Assembly: GCF_023614235.1 (NCBI RefSeq)
Contig: NZ_CP094264.1
Coordinates: 3,472,001 to 3,536,000 of the forward strand
Source of the DNA: Streptomyces sp. MRC013
Lineage (GTDB): Bacteria; Actinomycetota; Actinomycetes; Streptomycetales; Streptomycetaceae
Direction of reading: 5' to 3'
Length of the DNA stretch: 64,000 nt
The position numbers were made by a program, and so were the translations under genes. The notes under the pieces are model-generated. The model was not told where the DNA came from and made no database searches. It worked only from the letters and a program-made list of their open reading frames with translations. This document shows, piece by piece, positions 42,143 to 52,870 of the stretch. Within the stretch, counting starts at the first letter, position 1. The number at the start of each line of letters is the position of its first letter.

Positions 42143-42726
42143 TGAGCGGCCACTTCGAGGCGCTGCCCGACGGCGGCGCGGCCGTGCCGCTGGACGAGGT
42201 CGAAATCTCCATCCTGCGCTCGCTCGCCGTCCAGATGCTGGAGCTGATAGGTCCCGGCGACGAGCCCGCCCGGGGTGAGGACCCGCTCGCCGAGCTCTTC
42301 CGGGAGGGTCCCCGCGAGAAGCCGTCCGACCCGGCCCTGGCCCGCCTCTTCCCCGACGCGTACGGGGACGGCGACGAGCGGCTGCGCGAGGCGTCCGCCG
42401 AGTTCCGCCGGTTCACCGAGAACGACCTGCGCGCCCGCAAGCGCGAGGACGCCCTCGCCGTGGTCCGCGGACTCGACGGCCTGGTCTCCTCCGGCGACGG
42501 GTCCGGCGGCGGCCGGCTGGAGCTCTCGCCCGAGGAGGGCCGCCACTGGCTCGGCGCGCTCAACGACCTCCGCCTCACCATCGGGACGCGGCTGGAGGTG
42601 ACCGACGAGGCCGAGAACGACGAGCTGTACCGGCTGCCGGACTCCGACCCGCGCAAGCCGATGGTGATGGCCTACCTGTGGCTGGGGGCCCTCCAGGAGA
42701 CGCTCGTCGAGGCGCTGATGCCGTAA
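42142..42726 (+). CDS. DUF2017 protein, coupled to clpS
   Basis: 194 residues. ATG overlaps the clpS stop by one base (TGATG). Mostly helical: EVEISILRSLAVQMLELIGP, EFRRFTENDLRARKREDALA, EGRHWLGALNDLRLTIGTRL, MVMAYLWLGALQETLVEALM. DUF2017 genes follow clpS throughout actinobacteria, so a role in Clp-adaptor function is plausible but unproven. Confidence 0.9.
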   Translation: MSGHFEALPDGGAAVPLDEVEISILRSLAVQMLELIGPGDEPARGEDPLAELFREGPREKPSDPALARLFPDAYGDGDERLREASAEFRRFTENDLRARKREDALAVVRGLDGLVSSGDGSGGGRLELSPEEGRHWLGALNDLRLTIGTRLEVTDEAENDELYRLPDSDPRKPMVMAYLWLGALQETLVEALMP

Positions 42727-43136
42727 CCGATGGGACCCCGCGCCCGCCTCCCCGCGCGGAGGGGCCGCACCGGGCGTCCCGGCGCGGGGCCGCGGGGCCG
42801 GGGCGGTGCCCGTCCGCGGGGCCGCGGGACCGAAGCGCCACCCGCCCGCGGGGCCGAAGCCGCCCACCCGTCGGGGCGGGGGCCGGGACCACCGCCCCGA
42901 CGGGCGGGGCTGCCGCACGGAGACGCGGCCCTCGGTAAGGAGCGTCCGCCGGAGTGCTCCTGCCGCGTAAGGAGCAGGCCCCCGAGGCGCCTCTTGCGCC
43001 GTCGAAGGGGCGGGGATCGCCTCCCGCAACCGTTCCCGCACGGAGCGCGAGCGTCCGCTCGGCGGCCTCCGAAATCCGAATAACGATCCGGTTACCGTGA
43101 TGCGCCCTTCTTCCTGATGAGGAGGGTTTGGTCGAT
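42727..43136. other. Intergenic region upstream of the amino-acid permease
   Basis: 410 bp. Begins with a terminator (42869-42906, listed). A 7-bp hairpin TGCTCCT/AGGAGCA (42955-42961/42970-42976) and an AT-richer segment near 43078-43100 (CCGAATAACGATCCGG) precede the leader ORF and probably hold its promoter. Confidence 0.5.
42869..42906 (+). terminator. 13-bp hairpin closing the clpS-DUF2017 operon
   Basis: CCCGTCGGGGCGG (42869-42881) pairs perfectly with CCGCCCCGACGGG (42894-42906), 12-nt loop. Confidence 0.7.
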
Positions 43137-43343
43137 ATGTACCGTGTCCTGCGTCACAGTGAGCGGTTTTCGACCGTGGTACACCTTCACGACCGCCTGC
43201 CGGACGACACCCACGTTCGAGTAGAGGCGCTGCGCCGGCCGACCGCCGGCACGCAACTCCAGCACTATCCGGGGGAATCGGAACCCGGTCCGGCGCCGAG
43301 CGCGGCGCGGGCCGGTATGGAGCGGAAAGGCGCACCAGAATGA
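43137..43343 (+). CDS. Possible leader ORF coupled to the amino-acid permease
   Basis: 68 codons from ATG 43137 after GGAGGG; its TGA overlaps the permease ATG (ATGA). No family recognised (MYRVLRHSERFSTVVHLHDR at the start, Pro/Ala-rich end). Supported only by the ribosome-binding site and the exact 4-nt overlap; it may instead be untranslated leader RNA. Confidence 0.4.
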   Translation: MYRVLRHSERFSTVVHLHDRLPDDTHVRVEALRRPTAGTQLQHYPGESEPGPAPSAARAGMERKGAPE

Positions 43344-44806
43344 CCTCTACGCAGGTCGGCAAGAACACCGGCGACACCGTCCCGGGCGCGACGCCCGAGG
43401 AGGGCTACGAGCGCGGCCTCGGCAGCCGGCAGGTCCAGATGATCGCCATCGGCGGCGCCATCGGCGTCGGCCTCTTCCTGGGGGCGGGCGCGAACATCGC
43501 GAAGGCCGGACCCAGCCTCATCCTGATGTACGCCCTCGCCGGCGTGATCGTCTTCTTCATCATGCGGGCGCTCGGCGAGCTGCTCCTGTACCGCCCGGTG
43601 TCGGGCTCCTTCGCGGAGTACGCCCGTGAGTTCCTCGGCCCGTTCTTCGGGTTCGTGACCGGGTGGACCTACTGGCTCATGTGGATCGTCACCGGCATGG
43701 CGGAGCTGACCGCGGCGGCCATCTACGTGAACTTCTGGTTCCCGGCGATCCCGCAGTGGGTGAGCGCGCTGGTCTTCCTGGTGGCGCTGTTCATCGCCAA
43801 CCTGATCTCGGTGAAGATCTTCGGTGAGATCGAGTTCTGGTTCTCGATGATCAAGGTCACCGCGATCATCGGCATGATCGTGATCGGCCTCGGCGTCGTC
43901 ACGTTCGGCTTCAGCCAGGCCGGCGACACCGCGTCCGTCACCAACCTGTGGGCCTTCGACGGCATCTTCCCCAAGGGCATCGGCTCCAGCCTCATGACCC
44001 TGCAGGGCGTCATGTTCGCCTACCTCGCCGTCGAGCTCGTCGGCGTCACCGCGGGCGAGTCCGAGAACCCGGAGAAGACCCTCCCCAAGGCCATCAACAC
44101 CCTGCCCTGGCGGATCATCGTCTTCTACGTCGGCGCCCTCAGCGTCATCCTGATGGTCGTCAAGTGGACCGAGTTCCAGCCCGGCGTGAGCCCCTTCGTG
44201 GCCGCCTTCGCCAAGATAGGCATCCCCGCGGGCGCCGCGATCGTCAACTTCGTGGTCCTCACCGCCGCCCTGTCGTCCTGCAACTCCGGCATGTACTCCA
44301 CCGGCCGCATGCTGCGCGACCTGGCCGCCAACTCCGAGGCGCCGAAGATGCTGGGCCGGCTCAGCTCCACCAAGACGCCGGCCGTCGGCATCACCCTCTC
44401 CGTCGCCCTCATGGGCATCGGCGTGGTCCTCAACTACGTCGTCCCGGAGAAGGCGTTCGCCTACGTCACCTCCGTGGCCACCGCGGCCGGCATCTGGACC
44501 TGGCTCATGATCCTCGTCAGCCACATCCGCTACCGCCGCGCCGTCGTGGCCGGCCGGCTGCCCGCCTCGTCCTTCCCGGCGCCCGGCGGCACGGTCTGCA
44601 GCTGGATCGCCGTCGTCTTCCTGACCATGGTCACCGTCATGATCGCGATCGACCCGGACAGCCGGGTCTCGCTGTACGTCGGCGCCGGCTGGGCCCTCTG
44701 CCTGGCCGTCGGCTGGGCTGTGCTGAAGTCCCGCAACCCGCAGGTAGCGGAGCGCACCGTGACCGGCGAGCCGCCGCTGGGGTCGGCCGGCTCCCCGCGC
44801 GACTGA
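43340..44806 (+). CDS. APC-family amino-acid permease (GABA/aromatic-type)
   Basis: 488 residues, about 12 TM helices. RGLGSRQVQMIAIGGAIGVG (about residues 25-44) is the conserved first helix with GGAIGVGLFLG; GELLLYRPVSGSFAEYAREF and the QGVMFAYLAVELVGVTAGES consensus (AYLAVELVG) fit the amino-acid transporter subfamily of GABA/Asn/aromatic permeases. A 68-codon ORF overlaps the start. Substrate not predictable; nothing metabolic adjoins. Confidence 0.9.
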   Translation: MTSTQVGKNTGDTVPGATPEEGYERGLGSRQVQMIAIGGAIGVGLFLGAGANIAKAGPSLILMYALAGVIVFFIMRALGELLLYRPVSGSFAEYAREFLGPFFGFVTGWTYWLMWIVTGMAELTAAAIYVNFWFPAIPQWVSALVFLVALFIANLISVKIFGEIEFWFSMIKVTAIIGMIVIGLGVVTFGFSQAGDTASVTNLWAFDGIFPKGIGSSLMTLQGVMFAYLAVELVGVTAGESENPEKTLPKAINTLPWRIIVFYVGALSVILMVVKWTEFQPGVSPFVAAFAKIGIPAGAAIVNFVVLTAALSSCNSGMYSTGRMLRDLAANSEAPKMLGRLSSTKTPAVGITLSVALMGIGVVLNYVVPEKAFAYVTSVATAAGIWTWLMILVSHIRYRRAVVAGRLPASSFPAPGGTVCSWIAVVFLTMVTVMIAIDPDSRVSLYVGAGWALCLAVGWAVLKSRNPQVAERTVTGEPPLGSAGSPRD

Positions 44807-44843
44807 CCGGACCGCACCGCCCCGCCGCGGGGCCGCGTCCCCC

Positions 44844-44878
44844 CGGGGGGCGCCCGGGTCTCTCCCGGGCGCCCCCCG
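44844..44878 (+). terminator. 15-bp hairpin after the permease
   Basis: CGGGGGGCGCCCGGG (44844-44858), 5-nt loop TCTCT, CCCGGGCGCCCCCCG (44864-44878). Confidence 0.8.
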
Positions 44879-45101
44879 ACCGCGTGCGGCCCCGCCCTTC
44901 CGCCGCGGCCCGGCGGCCTTCCCCCGCGCGCGGATCCCGGCCTCCGCCGGCGGGAGCACCGCCCGTCCGCACCCCGCATCCCGTGCCGAGCGCGCGGCCC
45001 GGGGCGCCGCGGCCCGACGGCTTCCGGCGTACCGTCCGGCATCTGGGCGTTCGCGTACCACCCCTCGATACGGGTGGGCTCGTCCGCTTATCCTGATGCG
45101 C

Positions 45102-45524
45102 ATGCTGACCATCACACGGGCCCTGTACGACCAGATCGTCGCGCACGCCCGCGCCGACCACCCGGACGAGGCCTGCGGCGTGGTCGCGGGACCGGCCGGC
45201 TCCGGGCGCCCCGAGCGCTTCGTCCCGATGCTCAACGCCGCCCGCTCGCCCACGTTCTACGAGTTCGACTCGGGCGACCTGCTGAAGCTGTACCGCGAGA
45301 TGGACGACCGCGACGAGGAGCCGGTGGTCATCTACCACTCGCACACGGCCACCGAGGCGTACCCGTCCCGCACCGACGTCTCGTACGCCAACGAGCCGCA
45401 GGCGCACTACGTCCTGGTCTCCACGGCCGACGCCGACGGCGCCGGACCCTTCCAGTTCCGCTCCTTCCGCATCGTGGACGGCCGGATCACCGAAGAGGAG
45501 GTCCGGGTCGTCGAGGCCTACTGA
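45102..45524 (+). CDS. JAMM/MPN metallopeptidase (Mec/QbsD-like), likely processes the adjacent CysO
   Basis: 140 residues. JAMM motif: Glu in ADHPDEACGVVAG, then YHSHTATEAYPSRTD with H-x-H-x7-S-x2-D zinc ligands. In M. tuberculosis the related Mec releases cysteine from CysO-Cys; in other bacteria QbsD/HcyD-type enzymes trim residues after the Gly-Gly of sulfur-carrier proteins. A TATCCT box (45089-45094) seven bases upstream makes ATG 45102 the likely leaderless start, over ATG 45096. Precedes the leader peptide and cysO-cysM. Confidence 0.88.
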   Translation: MLTITRALYDQIVAHARADHPDEACGVVAGPAGSGRPERFVPMLNAARSPTFYEFDSGDLLKLYREMDDRDEEPVVIYHSHTATEAYPSRTDVSYANEPQAHYVLVSTADADGAGPFQFRSFRIVDGRITEEEVRVVEAY

Positions 45525-45631
45525 GGCCCGCGAGCCCGCATGACCTGCGGCTCGCCGGAGACGAGTCCGGATGATGAGCAGACCCTGTCCGAGACGTGAG
45601 ATCACACTCCGGTCCCGCGGTAGGGAATCGA

Positions 45632-45637
45632 TACGAT
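45632..45637 (+). promoter_or_regulatory. -10 box for the cys leader, leaderless start
   Basis: TACGAT ends six bases before the leader peptide ATG (45644), so transcription should begin at or next to the A of the start codon. Confidence 0.5.
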
Positions 45638-45643
45638 GAACGC

Positions 45644-47126
<1,483 letters not shown>

Positions 47127-47571
47127 CCGCCGTTCCGGCCGGGCACGCCTGGGGTCGCCGGGCGCGCCCCCGGCCGCCGGGGCGCGCCCGCCCGGTCCGG
47201 CCGGGCCGGGCGCGCCGAACCCGCGCCGATCAGCGCCGGAGCCGCCCGGTCCGCCGCAGCCGCGCCTCCCGCGGCTTCCCGGCACCCGGGGAGCCCGCCG
47301 CCCACCGCCGCGGCGAGCGCGGCCACCGCGGCGACGGACGCCGGCCGTCGCGACGCGTCCCCCGGCAGGACGTCGGCCGCGTCCGGCCCCGTCCACCGGC
47401 GCCGCGGCCACCCGCCCCGCGGGTCCATCCGAACCGGTGACAACGCGGGTGAGTTCCCCCACAACGGGCCGCCGCGGAGGAGCGCCCCGCCGTCGCGGGC
47501 CGTACGCTCGTCGAACCGTACGACCTCCCCGTCAGCGCTTCCCCGCTCCCGTCCACGGAGGTTCACGCTCC
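47127..47571. other. Intergenic region after cysM
   Basis: 445 bp; starts with a terminator (47160-47189, listed). The rest is C-rich with no gene seen on either strand; an ORF-like reading in minus frame has no start or family support. Confidence 0.5.
47160..47189 (+). terminator. 11-bp hairpin ending the cys operon
   Basis: GGGCGCGCCCC (47160-47170) pairs with GGGGCGCGCCC (47179-47189), 8-nt loop. Confidence 0.65.
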
Positions 47572-48321
47572 ATGAAGCTCACCGTCGTCGGCTGCTCCGG
47601 GTCGTTCCCGTCCGCGGACTCGGCCTGCTCGAGCTACCTCGTAGAGGCCGACGGCTTCCGGCTGCTCCTCGACATGGGCAACGGCGCGCTCGGCGAGCTG
47701 CAGCGCCACTGCGGTCTCTACGACCTCGACGCCGTCTTCCTGTCCCACCTCCACGCCGACCACTGCATCGACATGTGCGCCTACTTCGTGGCGCGGTTCT
47801 ACCGCCACGACGGCAGGTGCGGCGCCCTCCCGGTGTACGCGCCCGACGGCGCCGAGCAGCGGCTGACCACGGCGTACGCGGACGTGCCGTCCGCCACGGC
47901 GATGAGCGAGGTGTTCGACTTCCGCACGCTCAGGCCCGGTTCCTTCGACCTCGGCCCGTTCCGGATCCGGACGGACCGGGTGTGCCACCCGGTGGAGGCG
48001 TTCGGCATCCGGATCGAACACGGCGGCAGGTCCCTCGCCTACTCCGGTGACACGGGCGTGTGCGACGCACTCGACGAGCTGGCGGCCGACACGGACCTGT
48101 TCCTGTGCGAGGCGTCCTTCACCCACGGCAAGGAGGACGTCCCCGACCTGCACCTGAACGGCCGCGAGGCGGGCGTCCACGCGGCCAGGGCCCGCGCGAG
48201 GCGGCTCGTCCTGACGCACATCCCGCCGTGGACGGACGGCGAGCGCAACCTGGCCGACGCGTGCGAGGTCTACGACGGCCCGGCGGAGCTGGCCCGGCCG
48301 GGGGCGGTGTACGAGCTGTAG
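47572..48321 (+). CDS. MBL-fold metallo-hydrolase (RNase Z-like/Sep-type)
   Basis: 249 residues. MKLTVVGCSGSFPSADSACS opening, HLHADHC (HxHxDH zinc motif) at about residues 61-67, AYSGDTG and LTHIPPW motifs. Family members process small phosphoesters or tRNA precursors; I cannot assign a substrate. Start ATG 47572 with GGAGGTTCACGCTCC just upstream. Sits between cysM and the PTS genes. Confidence 0.86.
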   Translation: MKLTVVGCSGSFPSADSACSSYLVEADGFRLLLDMGNGALGELQRHCGLYDLDAVFLSHLHADHCIDMCAYFVARFYRHDGRCGALPVYAPDGAEQRLTTAYADVPSATAMSEVFDFRTLRPGSFDLGPFRIRTDRVCHPVEAFGIRIEHGGRSLAYSGDTGVCDALDELAADTDLFLCEASFTHGKEDVPDLHLNGREAGVHAARARARRLVLTHIPPWTDGERNLADACEVYDGPAELARPGAVYEL

Positions 48322-48366
48322 CCCGGCGGTGGAACGCGCCCGGCGGGCGGTGCCGGACGGCGGGGC

Positions 48367-49617
48367 TCACGCCTTGGTGGTGTCCTCGACCTCCTCCTCG
48401 GGCTCGCGGCCCGGGGTCGGCAGGTCGAACCTGACGATCGCGAAGCGGAACACCACGTAGTACACGACGGCGAAGACCAGGCCGACCGGGATGATCAGCC
48501 ACGGCCTGGTGGCGAGTCCCCAGTTCAGGAAGTAGTCGATGGCGCCCGCGGAGAAGGTGAAGCCGTGGTGCACGCCCAGCGCCCAGGTCAGCGCCATCGA
48601 GACGGCGGTCAGCACCGCGTGGATCGCGTACAGCACCGGGGCGATGAACATGAACGCGAACTCGATCGGCTCGGTGATGCCGGTGACGAACGAGGTCAGC
48701 GCGAGCGACACCATCATGCCGCCGACGACCTTGCGGCGCTCGGGGCGGGCGCAGTGGGTGATCGCCAGGGCGGCGGCCGGGAGGGCGAACATCATGATCG
48801 GGAAGAAGCCCGTCATGAACTGGCCGGCGGTGGGGTCGCCGTGGAAGAAGCGCGGCAGGTCACCGTGCCAGACGGTACCGGCGGGGTCGGTGAAGGAGCC
48901 GATCTCCTGCCAGGCCACCGTGTTGACGAACTGGTGCATGCCGACCGGCAGCAGGGCGCGGTTGATCGCCCCGAAGAAGCCGGCGCCGAGGGCGCCCAGG
49001 CCGGTCATCCACTCGCCGAAGGCGGTGACGACCGCGCCGACGGGCTCCCACACCAGGCCGAAGAAGACGCCGGCGACGGTGCCGATGAAGGCCATCAGGA
49101 TCGGTACGAGGCGGCGGCCGTTGAAGAAGCCCAGCCAGTCCGGCAGCTTCGTGCGGTGGAAGCGCTGCCAGGTGACGGCGGCCACCAGGCCCATGACGAT
49201 GCCGCCGAGGACCTTGGGGTCGTTGTACGTGGCGGCGACGTCGGCGCCGTCCTGGACCTTCGCCTCGGTGAGGGGGAAGGCGGTCAGGACGTTCTGGTAG
49301 ACGAGGAAGCCGACGAGCGCGGCGAGCGCGGTCGAGCCGTCGGCCTTCTTGGCGAAGCCGATGGCGATGCCGACGCAGAACAGCAGCGGCAGGTTGGCGA
49401 AGACGGCGTCGCCCGCGGTGGCGCACACCTTCGCCACCGTGCCCCAGCCCAGGCCCTCCCCGCCGAAGACGTCGTCCTGGCCCAGACGCAGCAGGATGCC
49501 CGCCGCGGGCAGGACGGCGATCGGCAGCTGCAGGCTGCGGCCGACCTTCTGCAGGCCCTGGAACAGGCCGGCGCCCCGCTTCTTCGCGGGCGTCGCCGGA
49601 GCGGTGGCCGTACTCAT
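48367..49617 (-). CDS. nagE2: PTS permease IIC for N-acetylglucosamine
   Basis: 416 residues, about 8-10 TM helices. PTS EIIC glucose/GlcNAc type: RSLQLPIAVLPAAGILLRLG at the N-terminus, LPVGMHQFVNT, TGITEPIEFAFMFIAPVLYA (the GITEP motif). No fused IIA or IIB domain, matching the Streptomyces split system. Divergent from nagF with two DasR-type operators between. S. coelicolor has a second copy (nagE1) as I recall; none here. Confidence 0.9.
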   Translation of the reverse strand: MSTATAPATPAKKRGAGLFQGLQKVGRSLQLPIAVLPAAGILLRLGQDDVFGGEGLGWGTVAKVCATAGDAVFANLPLLFCVGIAIGFAKKADGSTALAALVGFLVYQNVLTAFPLTEAKVQDGADVAATYNDPKVLGGIVMGLVAAVTWQRFHRTKLPDWLGFFNGRRLVPILMAFIGTVAGVFFGLVWEPVGAVVTAFGEWMTGLGALGAGFFGAINRALLPVGMHQFVNTVAWQEIGSFTDPAGTVWHGDLPRFFHGDPTAGQFMTGFFPIMMFALPAAALAITHCARPERRKVVGGMMVSLALTSFVTGITEPIEFAFMFIAPVLYAIHAVLTAVSMALTWALGVHHGFTFSAGAIDYFLNWGLATRPWLIIPVGLVFAVVYYVVFRFAIVRFDLPTPGREPEEEVEDTTKA

Positions 49618-49713
49618 CAACTTCCTCCATCGGGCAAGGCGCCGCTCAGGAAGAACGGGACGGCGGCGTTCCGGGGGACGCGGCACGAGGAGGGCCGCAT
49701 GGTCTCCACCATC

Positions 49714-49729
49714 ATTGGTGTAGACCTTT
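49714..49729. promoter_or_regulatory. DasR-responsive element candidate, nagE2 side
   Basis: ATTGGTGTAGACCTTT matches the dre core TGGTCTAGACCA at 10 of 12 positions (TGGTGTAGACCT). DasR represses GlcNAc uptake and is released by glucosamine-6-phosphate. Confidence 0.75.
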
Positions 49730-49911
49730 TGTAGCACGGTGGGCAGGCGCGAGAAACCCGCACATGCGTAACACGCCTCCCCCTCGTCCCGCGCCACACA
49801 ACCGCCCGGCACGCGGAAGCGCCATATTCGGCCCCGCACGCCGGAAACCGGACCGCCCCCGCGAGAACGCCCTTCCGGCCACACGGCCGCCACCCGCCCC
49901 GTGAGGACAGG

Positions 49912-49927
49912 TCTGGTGTAGACCAGC
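49912..49927. promoter_or_regulatory. DasR-responsive element candidate, nagF side
   Basis: TCTGGTGTAGACCAGC: core TGGTGTAGACCA differs from the perfect palindrome at one base. Overlaps the -35 region of the nagF promoter (-10 box at 49933), ideal for repression. Confidence 0.85.
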
Positions 49928-50096
49928 TGGGATAGGCTCGACCGGGACCCGGCCGCGAGCAGGGAGCCGGCGATCGACGCGACCCGGAACGGGACGACCG
50001 CCCCGTCCGCGCCGACGGCCCGACCGCCGACCACCATGACGAACGCGGACGTACGGGGCACCCACACCACACCCCGTGAACACCAGGGAGAAAGAC

Positions 50097-50330
50097 ATGG
50101 CCAGCAAGGCTGAGAAGATCGTCGCCGGGCTCGGCGGGATCGACAACATCGAGGAGATCGAGGGCTGCATCACCCGGCTGCGCACCGAGGTGAGCGACCC
50201 GGACCTCGTCGACGAAGCCGCCCTGAAGGCCGCGGGCGCCCACGGCGTCGTCAGGATGGGCACCGCCGTCCAGGTCGTCATCGGCACCGACGCCGACCCC
50301 GTCGCCGCCGAGATCGAGGACATGATGTGA
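50097..50330 (+). CDS. nagF: PTS IIB component for GlcNAc
   Basis: 77 residues. IIB domain with the phosphorylated Cys in GCITRLRTEV and GVVRMGTAVQVVIGTDADPV. Transfers phosphate from IIA to the sugar carried by NagE. ATG 50097 follows AGGGAGAAAGAC. Confidence 0.92.
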   Translation: MASKAEKIVAGLGGIDNIEEIEGCITRLRTEVSDPDLVDEAALKAAGAHGVVRMGTAVQVVIGTDADPVAAEIEDMM

Positions 50331-50419
50331 CCCGCCCCCGACCCTGAGGCAAGGCCCGCCCCCGCCCCACCGGCACGGAAGGCGGGCCGCGCCACACCCC
50401 GACACCCGAGGGAACCGAC

Positions 50420-50894
50420 GTGCAGGAACCCGCCCCCGCCCGCCCACCACCCAGGCCGCCGTCACCGCCCTGCGGAAGACCGCCGCCGCCCGCGGACTGA
50501 CGGTCACCGTCACCCACGACATCGGCGCCGACCAGACCTCCCGCCGCACCGCCGCACCGCCGCACCCCCCTTCACCGCCACCGACCCCGACGGATCCCCG
50601 CCCCACGGGGCACACGTCGAACTCACCGGACCACCCGAGATCACCGTGCGGCTCCTCCCCGAAGGCGACGCGCTGATCACCGTGGAAGGCGTGGAGTTCC
50701 CCGACGTGCCCCGCGACTCCACCCCGGCCTTCCCCCAGGCGGTCCTCGACGGACGGGCCCGCGTCACCGGACGGTTCCTCCCACCCGGCCAGTGGCTCGT
50801 CGTCCCCCTCCCCGGCGGCGACACCCACCGCGAGCCCGTACCGCTGCCCACCCTCACCCCCCGGCTCGCCCGCGCCGCCCGCCCCCGCCCCTGA
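50420..50894 (+). pseudogene. Small Streptomyces protein read in three frames (two deletions or errors)
   Basis: A recognisable protein is spread over three frames: GTG 50420 after CGAGGGAACCGAC; then a stretch TQAAVTALRKTAAARGLTV and TVTHDIGADQTSRRT one frame over; then FTATDPDGS, HGAHVELTGPPEITVRLLPE and GDALITVEGVEFPDVP to TGA 50894. Each switch equals one missing base, both in C runs (about 50434-50452 and 50564-50569). It resembles a hypothetical protein near rph in other Streptomyces, as I recall. Confidence 0.6.
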
Positions 50895-50937
50895 CCGGCC
50901 GACGCGGAACACGCACCACACGGCCTAGGCTCTCCCC

Positions 50938-51669
50938 ATGACCCGTATCGACGGCCGCACGCCCGAACAGCTCCGCCCGGTCACCATCCAACGCGGCTGG
51001 AGCAAGCACGCCGAGGGCTCCGTCCTCATCTCCTGCGGCGACACCAGAGTCTTCTGCACCGCCTCCGTCACCGAGGGCGTCCCCCGCTGGCGCAAGGGCA
51101 GCGGCGAGGGCTGGGTCACCGCCGAGTACTCGATGCTCCCCCGCTCCACCAACACCCGCGGCGACCGCGAATCCGTCCGCGGCAGGATCGGCGGCCGCAC
51201 CCACGAGATCTCCCGCCTCATCGGCCGCTCCCTGCGCGCCGTCATCGACTACAAAGCGCTCGGCGAGAACACCGTCGTCCTCGACTGCGACGTCCTCCAG
51301 GCCGACGGCGGCACCCGCACCACCGCCGTCACCGGCGCGTACGTCGCCCTCGCCGACGCCGTCGCCTGGGCCCAGCGGCAGAAACTCGTCAAGGCCGGAC
51401 GCAAACCGCTCACCGGCACCGTCGCCGCCGTCTCCGTCGGCATCGTCGACGGCACCCCCCTCCTCGACCTCTGCTACGAGGAGGACGTGCGCGCCGAAAC
51501 CGACATGAACGTCGTCTGCACCGGCGACGGCCGCTTCGTCGAGGTCCAGGGCACCGCCGAGGCCGAACCCTTCGACCGCAAAGAACTCAACGCGCTCCTC
51601 GACCTCGCCACCGGCGGCTGCGCCGACCTCGCCGCACTCCAGCGCGAAGCCCTCGAAACGACCCTCTGA
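50938..51669 (+). CDS. rph: Ribonuclease PH
   Basis: 243 residues. Phosphorolytic 3' trimming of t[23 protein letters not shown] opening, [49 protein letters not shown] and [20 protein letters not shown] are family blocks with the phosphate-site Arg residues. TAGGCT (50926-50931) six bases before ATG suggests a leaderless transcript. Confidence 0.96.
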   Translation: MTRIDGRTPEQLRPVTIQRGWSKHAEGSVLISCGDTRVFCTASVTEGVPRWRKGSGEGWVTAEYSMLPRSTNTRGDRESVRGRIGGRTHEISRLIGRSLRAVIDYKALGENTVVLDCDVLQADGGTRTTAVTGAYVALADAVAWAQRQKLVKAGRKPLTGTVAAVSVGIVDGTPLLDLCYEEDVRAETDMNVVCTGDGRFVEVQGTAEAEPFDRKELNALLDLATGGCADLAALQREALETTL

Positions 51670-51761
51670 GCACACCGCGCCGCAACCCGGCGGCCTCCCA
51701 CCGACACGGGCGTGCGGAAGGTACCGTACGCCCGTAACCAGCCAGGGGAGGCCGCCCACTC

Positions 51762-52142
51762 ATGCGCCGTCACCGCACCACCGCCCTCGTCTCCGGCGTC
51801 GTACTCACCGCAACCCTCGCGCTCACCGGCTGCGGCGCCCTGGACAAGGCACTCGACTGCGTCCGGACCGCCGAGGCCATCGCCGCCAGCGTCGGCCGGC
51901 TCCGCCAGGCCGCCTCCGACGCCGGCGACCCGGCGAAGATCCGGCAGTCCCTCGACGAGATCGACAAGGAACTGGCCACCCTTAAGGACAAGACCGACAA
52001 CGCCGACCTCTCCAAGGCGGTCGACGACCTGTCCGAGGGCGTCGAACAGGTACGCACCTCCGTCGGCAACGGGGACACGACCCCCGACCTCAAGCCCGTC
52101 ACCGACGCCGCGGCCGAGATCGCCCGCATCTGCACCCCGTAA
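51762..52142 (+). CDS. Putative lipoprotein
   Basis: 126 residues. Signal RRHRTTALVSGVVLTATLAL then lipobox LTGC (Cys23), so it is probably membrane-anchored on the outer face. The rest is helical with coiled-coil character (IRQSLDEIDKELATLKDKTD; LSKAVDDLSEGVEQV) and two more cysteines that could bridge. Conserved between rph and rdgB in Streptomyces as I recall; function unknown. Confidence 0.78.
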   Translation: MRRHRTTALVSGVVLTATLALTGCGALDKALDCVRTAEAIAASVGRLRQAASDAGDPAKIRQSLDEIDKELATLKDKTDNADLSKAVDDLSEGVEQVRTSVGNGDTTPDLKPVTDAAAEIARICTP

Positions 52143-52259
52143 CCCCCCGCCCCACCACGGGCCGCCCACCGGGCCGGACGGCCGCGGGCACTCCCGCCCC
52201 ACCACGGTGCCCCTCACCGACCGGACGGCCGCGGGCGCCCCACCGCGATACTGGACGCC

Positions 52260-52862
52260 ATGACCCGCCTGATCCTCGCCACCCGCAACGCCGGGAAGAC
52301 CACCGAACTCCGCGCCATCCTCGCCGACGCCGGCCTCACCCACGAACTCGTCGGCGCGGACGCCTACCCCGACATCCCCGACGTCAAGGAGACCGGCGTC
52401 ACCTTCGCGGAGAACGCCCTGCTCAAAGCGCGCGCCCTCGCCCGAGCCACCGGCCACCCGGCCGTCGCCGACGACTCCGGGCTCTGCGTCGACGTACTCG
52501 GCGGCGCACCCGGCATCTTCTCCGCCCGCTGGGCCGGCCGCCACGGCGACGACAAGGCCAACCTGGACCTGCTCCTCGCCCAGCTCTCCGACATCGACGC
52601 ACCGCACCGCACCGCCCACTTCGCGTGCGCCGCCGCCCTCGCCCTGCCCGACGGCACGGAACGGGTGGTCGAGGGCCGCCTCGACGGCACGCTGCGCCAC
52701 GCGCCCGCGGGCGCCGGCGGCTTCGGGTACGACCCGATCCTGCAGCCGGAGGGGGAGACGCGGACGTGCGCCGAACTCAGCCCCGAGGAGAAGAACGCCA
52801 TCAGCCACCGCGGCAAGGCGTTCCGCGCCCTGGTGCCGGCCGTCCGGGAGCTGCTGGGCTGA
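52260..52862 (+). CDS. rdgB: XTP/dITP pyrophosphatase (Ham1/RdgB)
   Basis: 200 residues. Cleans the nucleotide pool of deaminated purines. MTRLILATRNAGKTTEL (substrate-binding T/SxN..K), VTFAENALLKARALA, VADDSGLCVDVLGGAPG, GGFGYDPI and SHRGKAFRAL are the full family set. GATACT (52247-52252) seven bases before ATG points to a leaderless mRNA. Confidence 0.96.
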   Translation: MTRLILATRNAGKTTELRAILADAGLTHELVGADAYPDIPDVKETGVTFAENALLKARALARATGHPAVADDSGLCVDVLGGAPGIFSARWAGRHGDDKANLDLLLAQLSDIDAPHRTAHFACAAALALPDGTERVVEGRLDGTLRHAPAGAGGFGYDPILQPEGETRTCAELSPEEKNAISHRGKAFRALVPAVRELLG

Positions 52863-52870
52863 CCCCACCG

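Larger units (their letters stand above)
49618..50096. promoter_or_regulatory. Divergent nagE2-nagF control region
   Basis: 479 bp. Two DasR-like sites (49714-49729 and 49912-49927), a nagF -10 box GATAGGCT (49931-49938) right beside the second site, and leader sequence. The first site lies 97 bp before the nagE2 start. No other gene. Confidence 0.75.
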
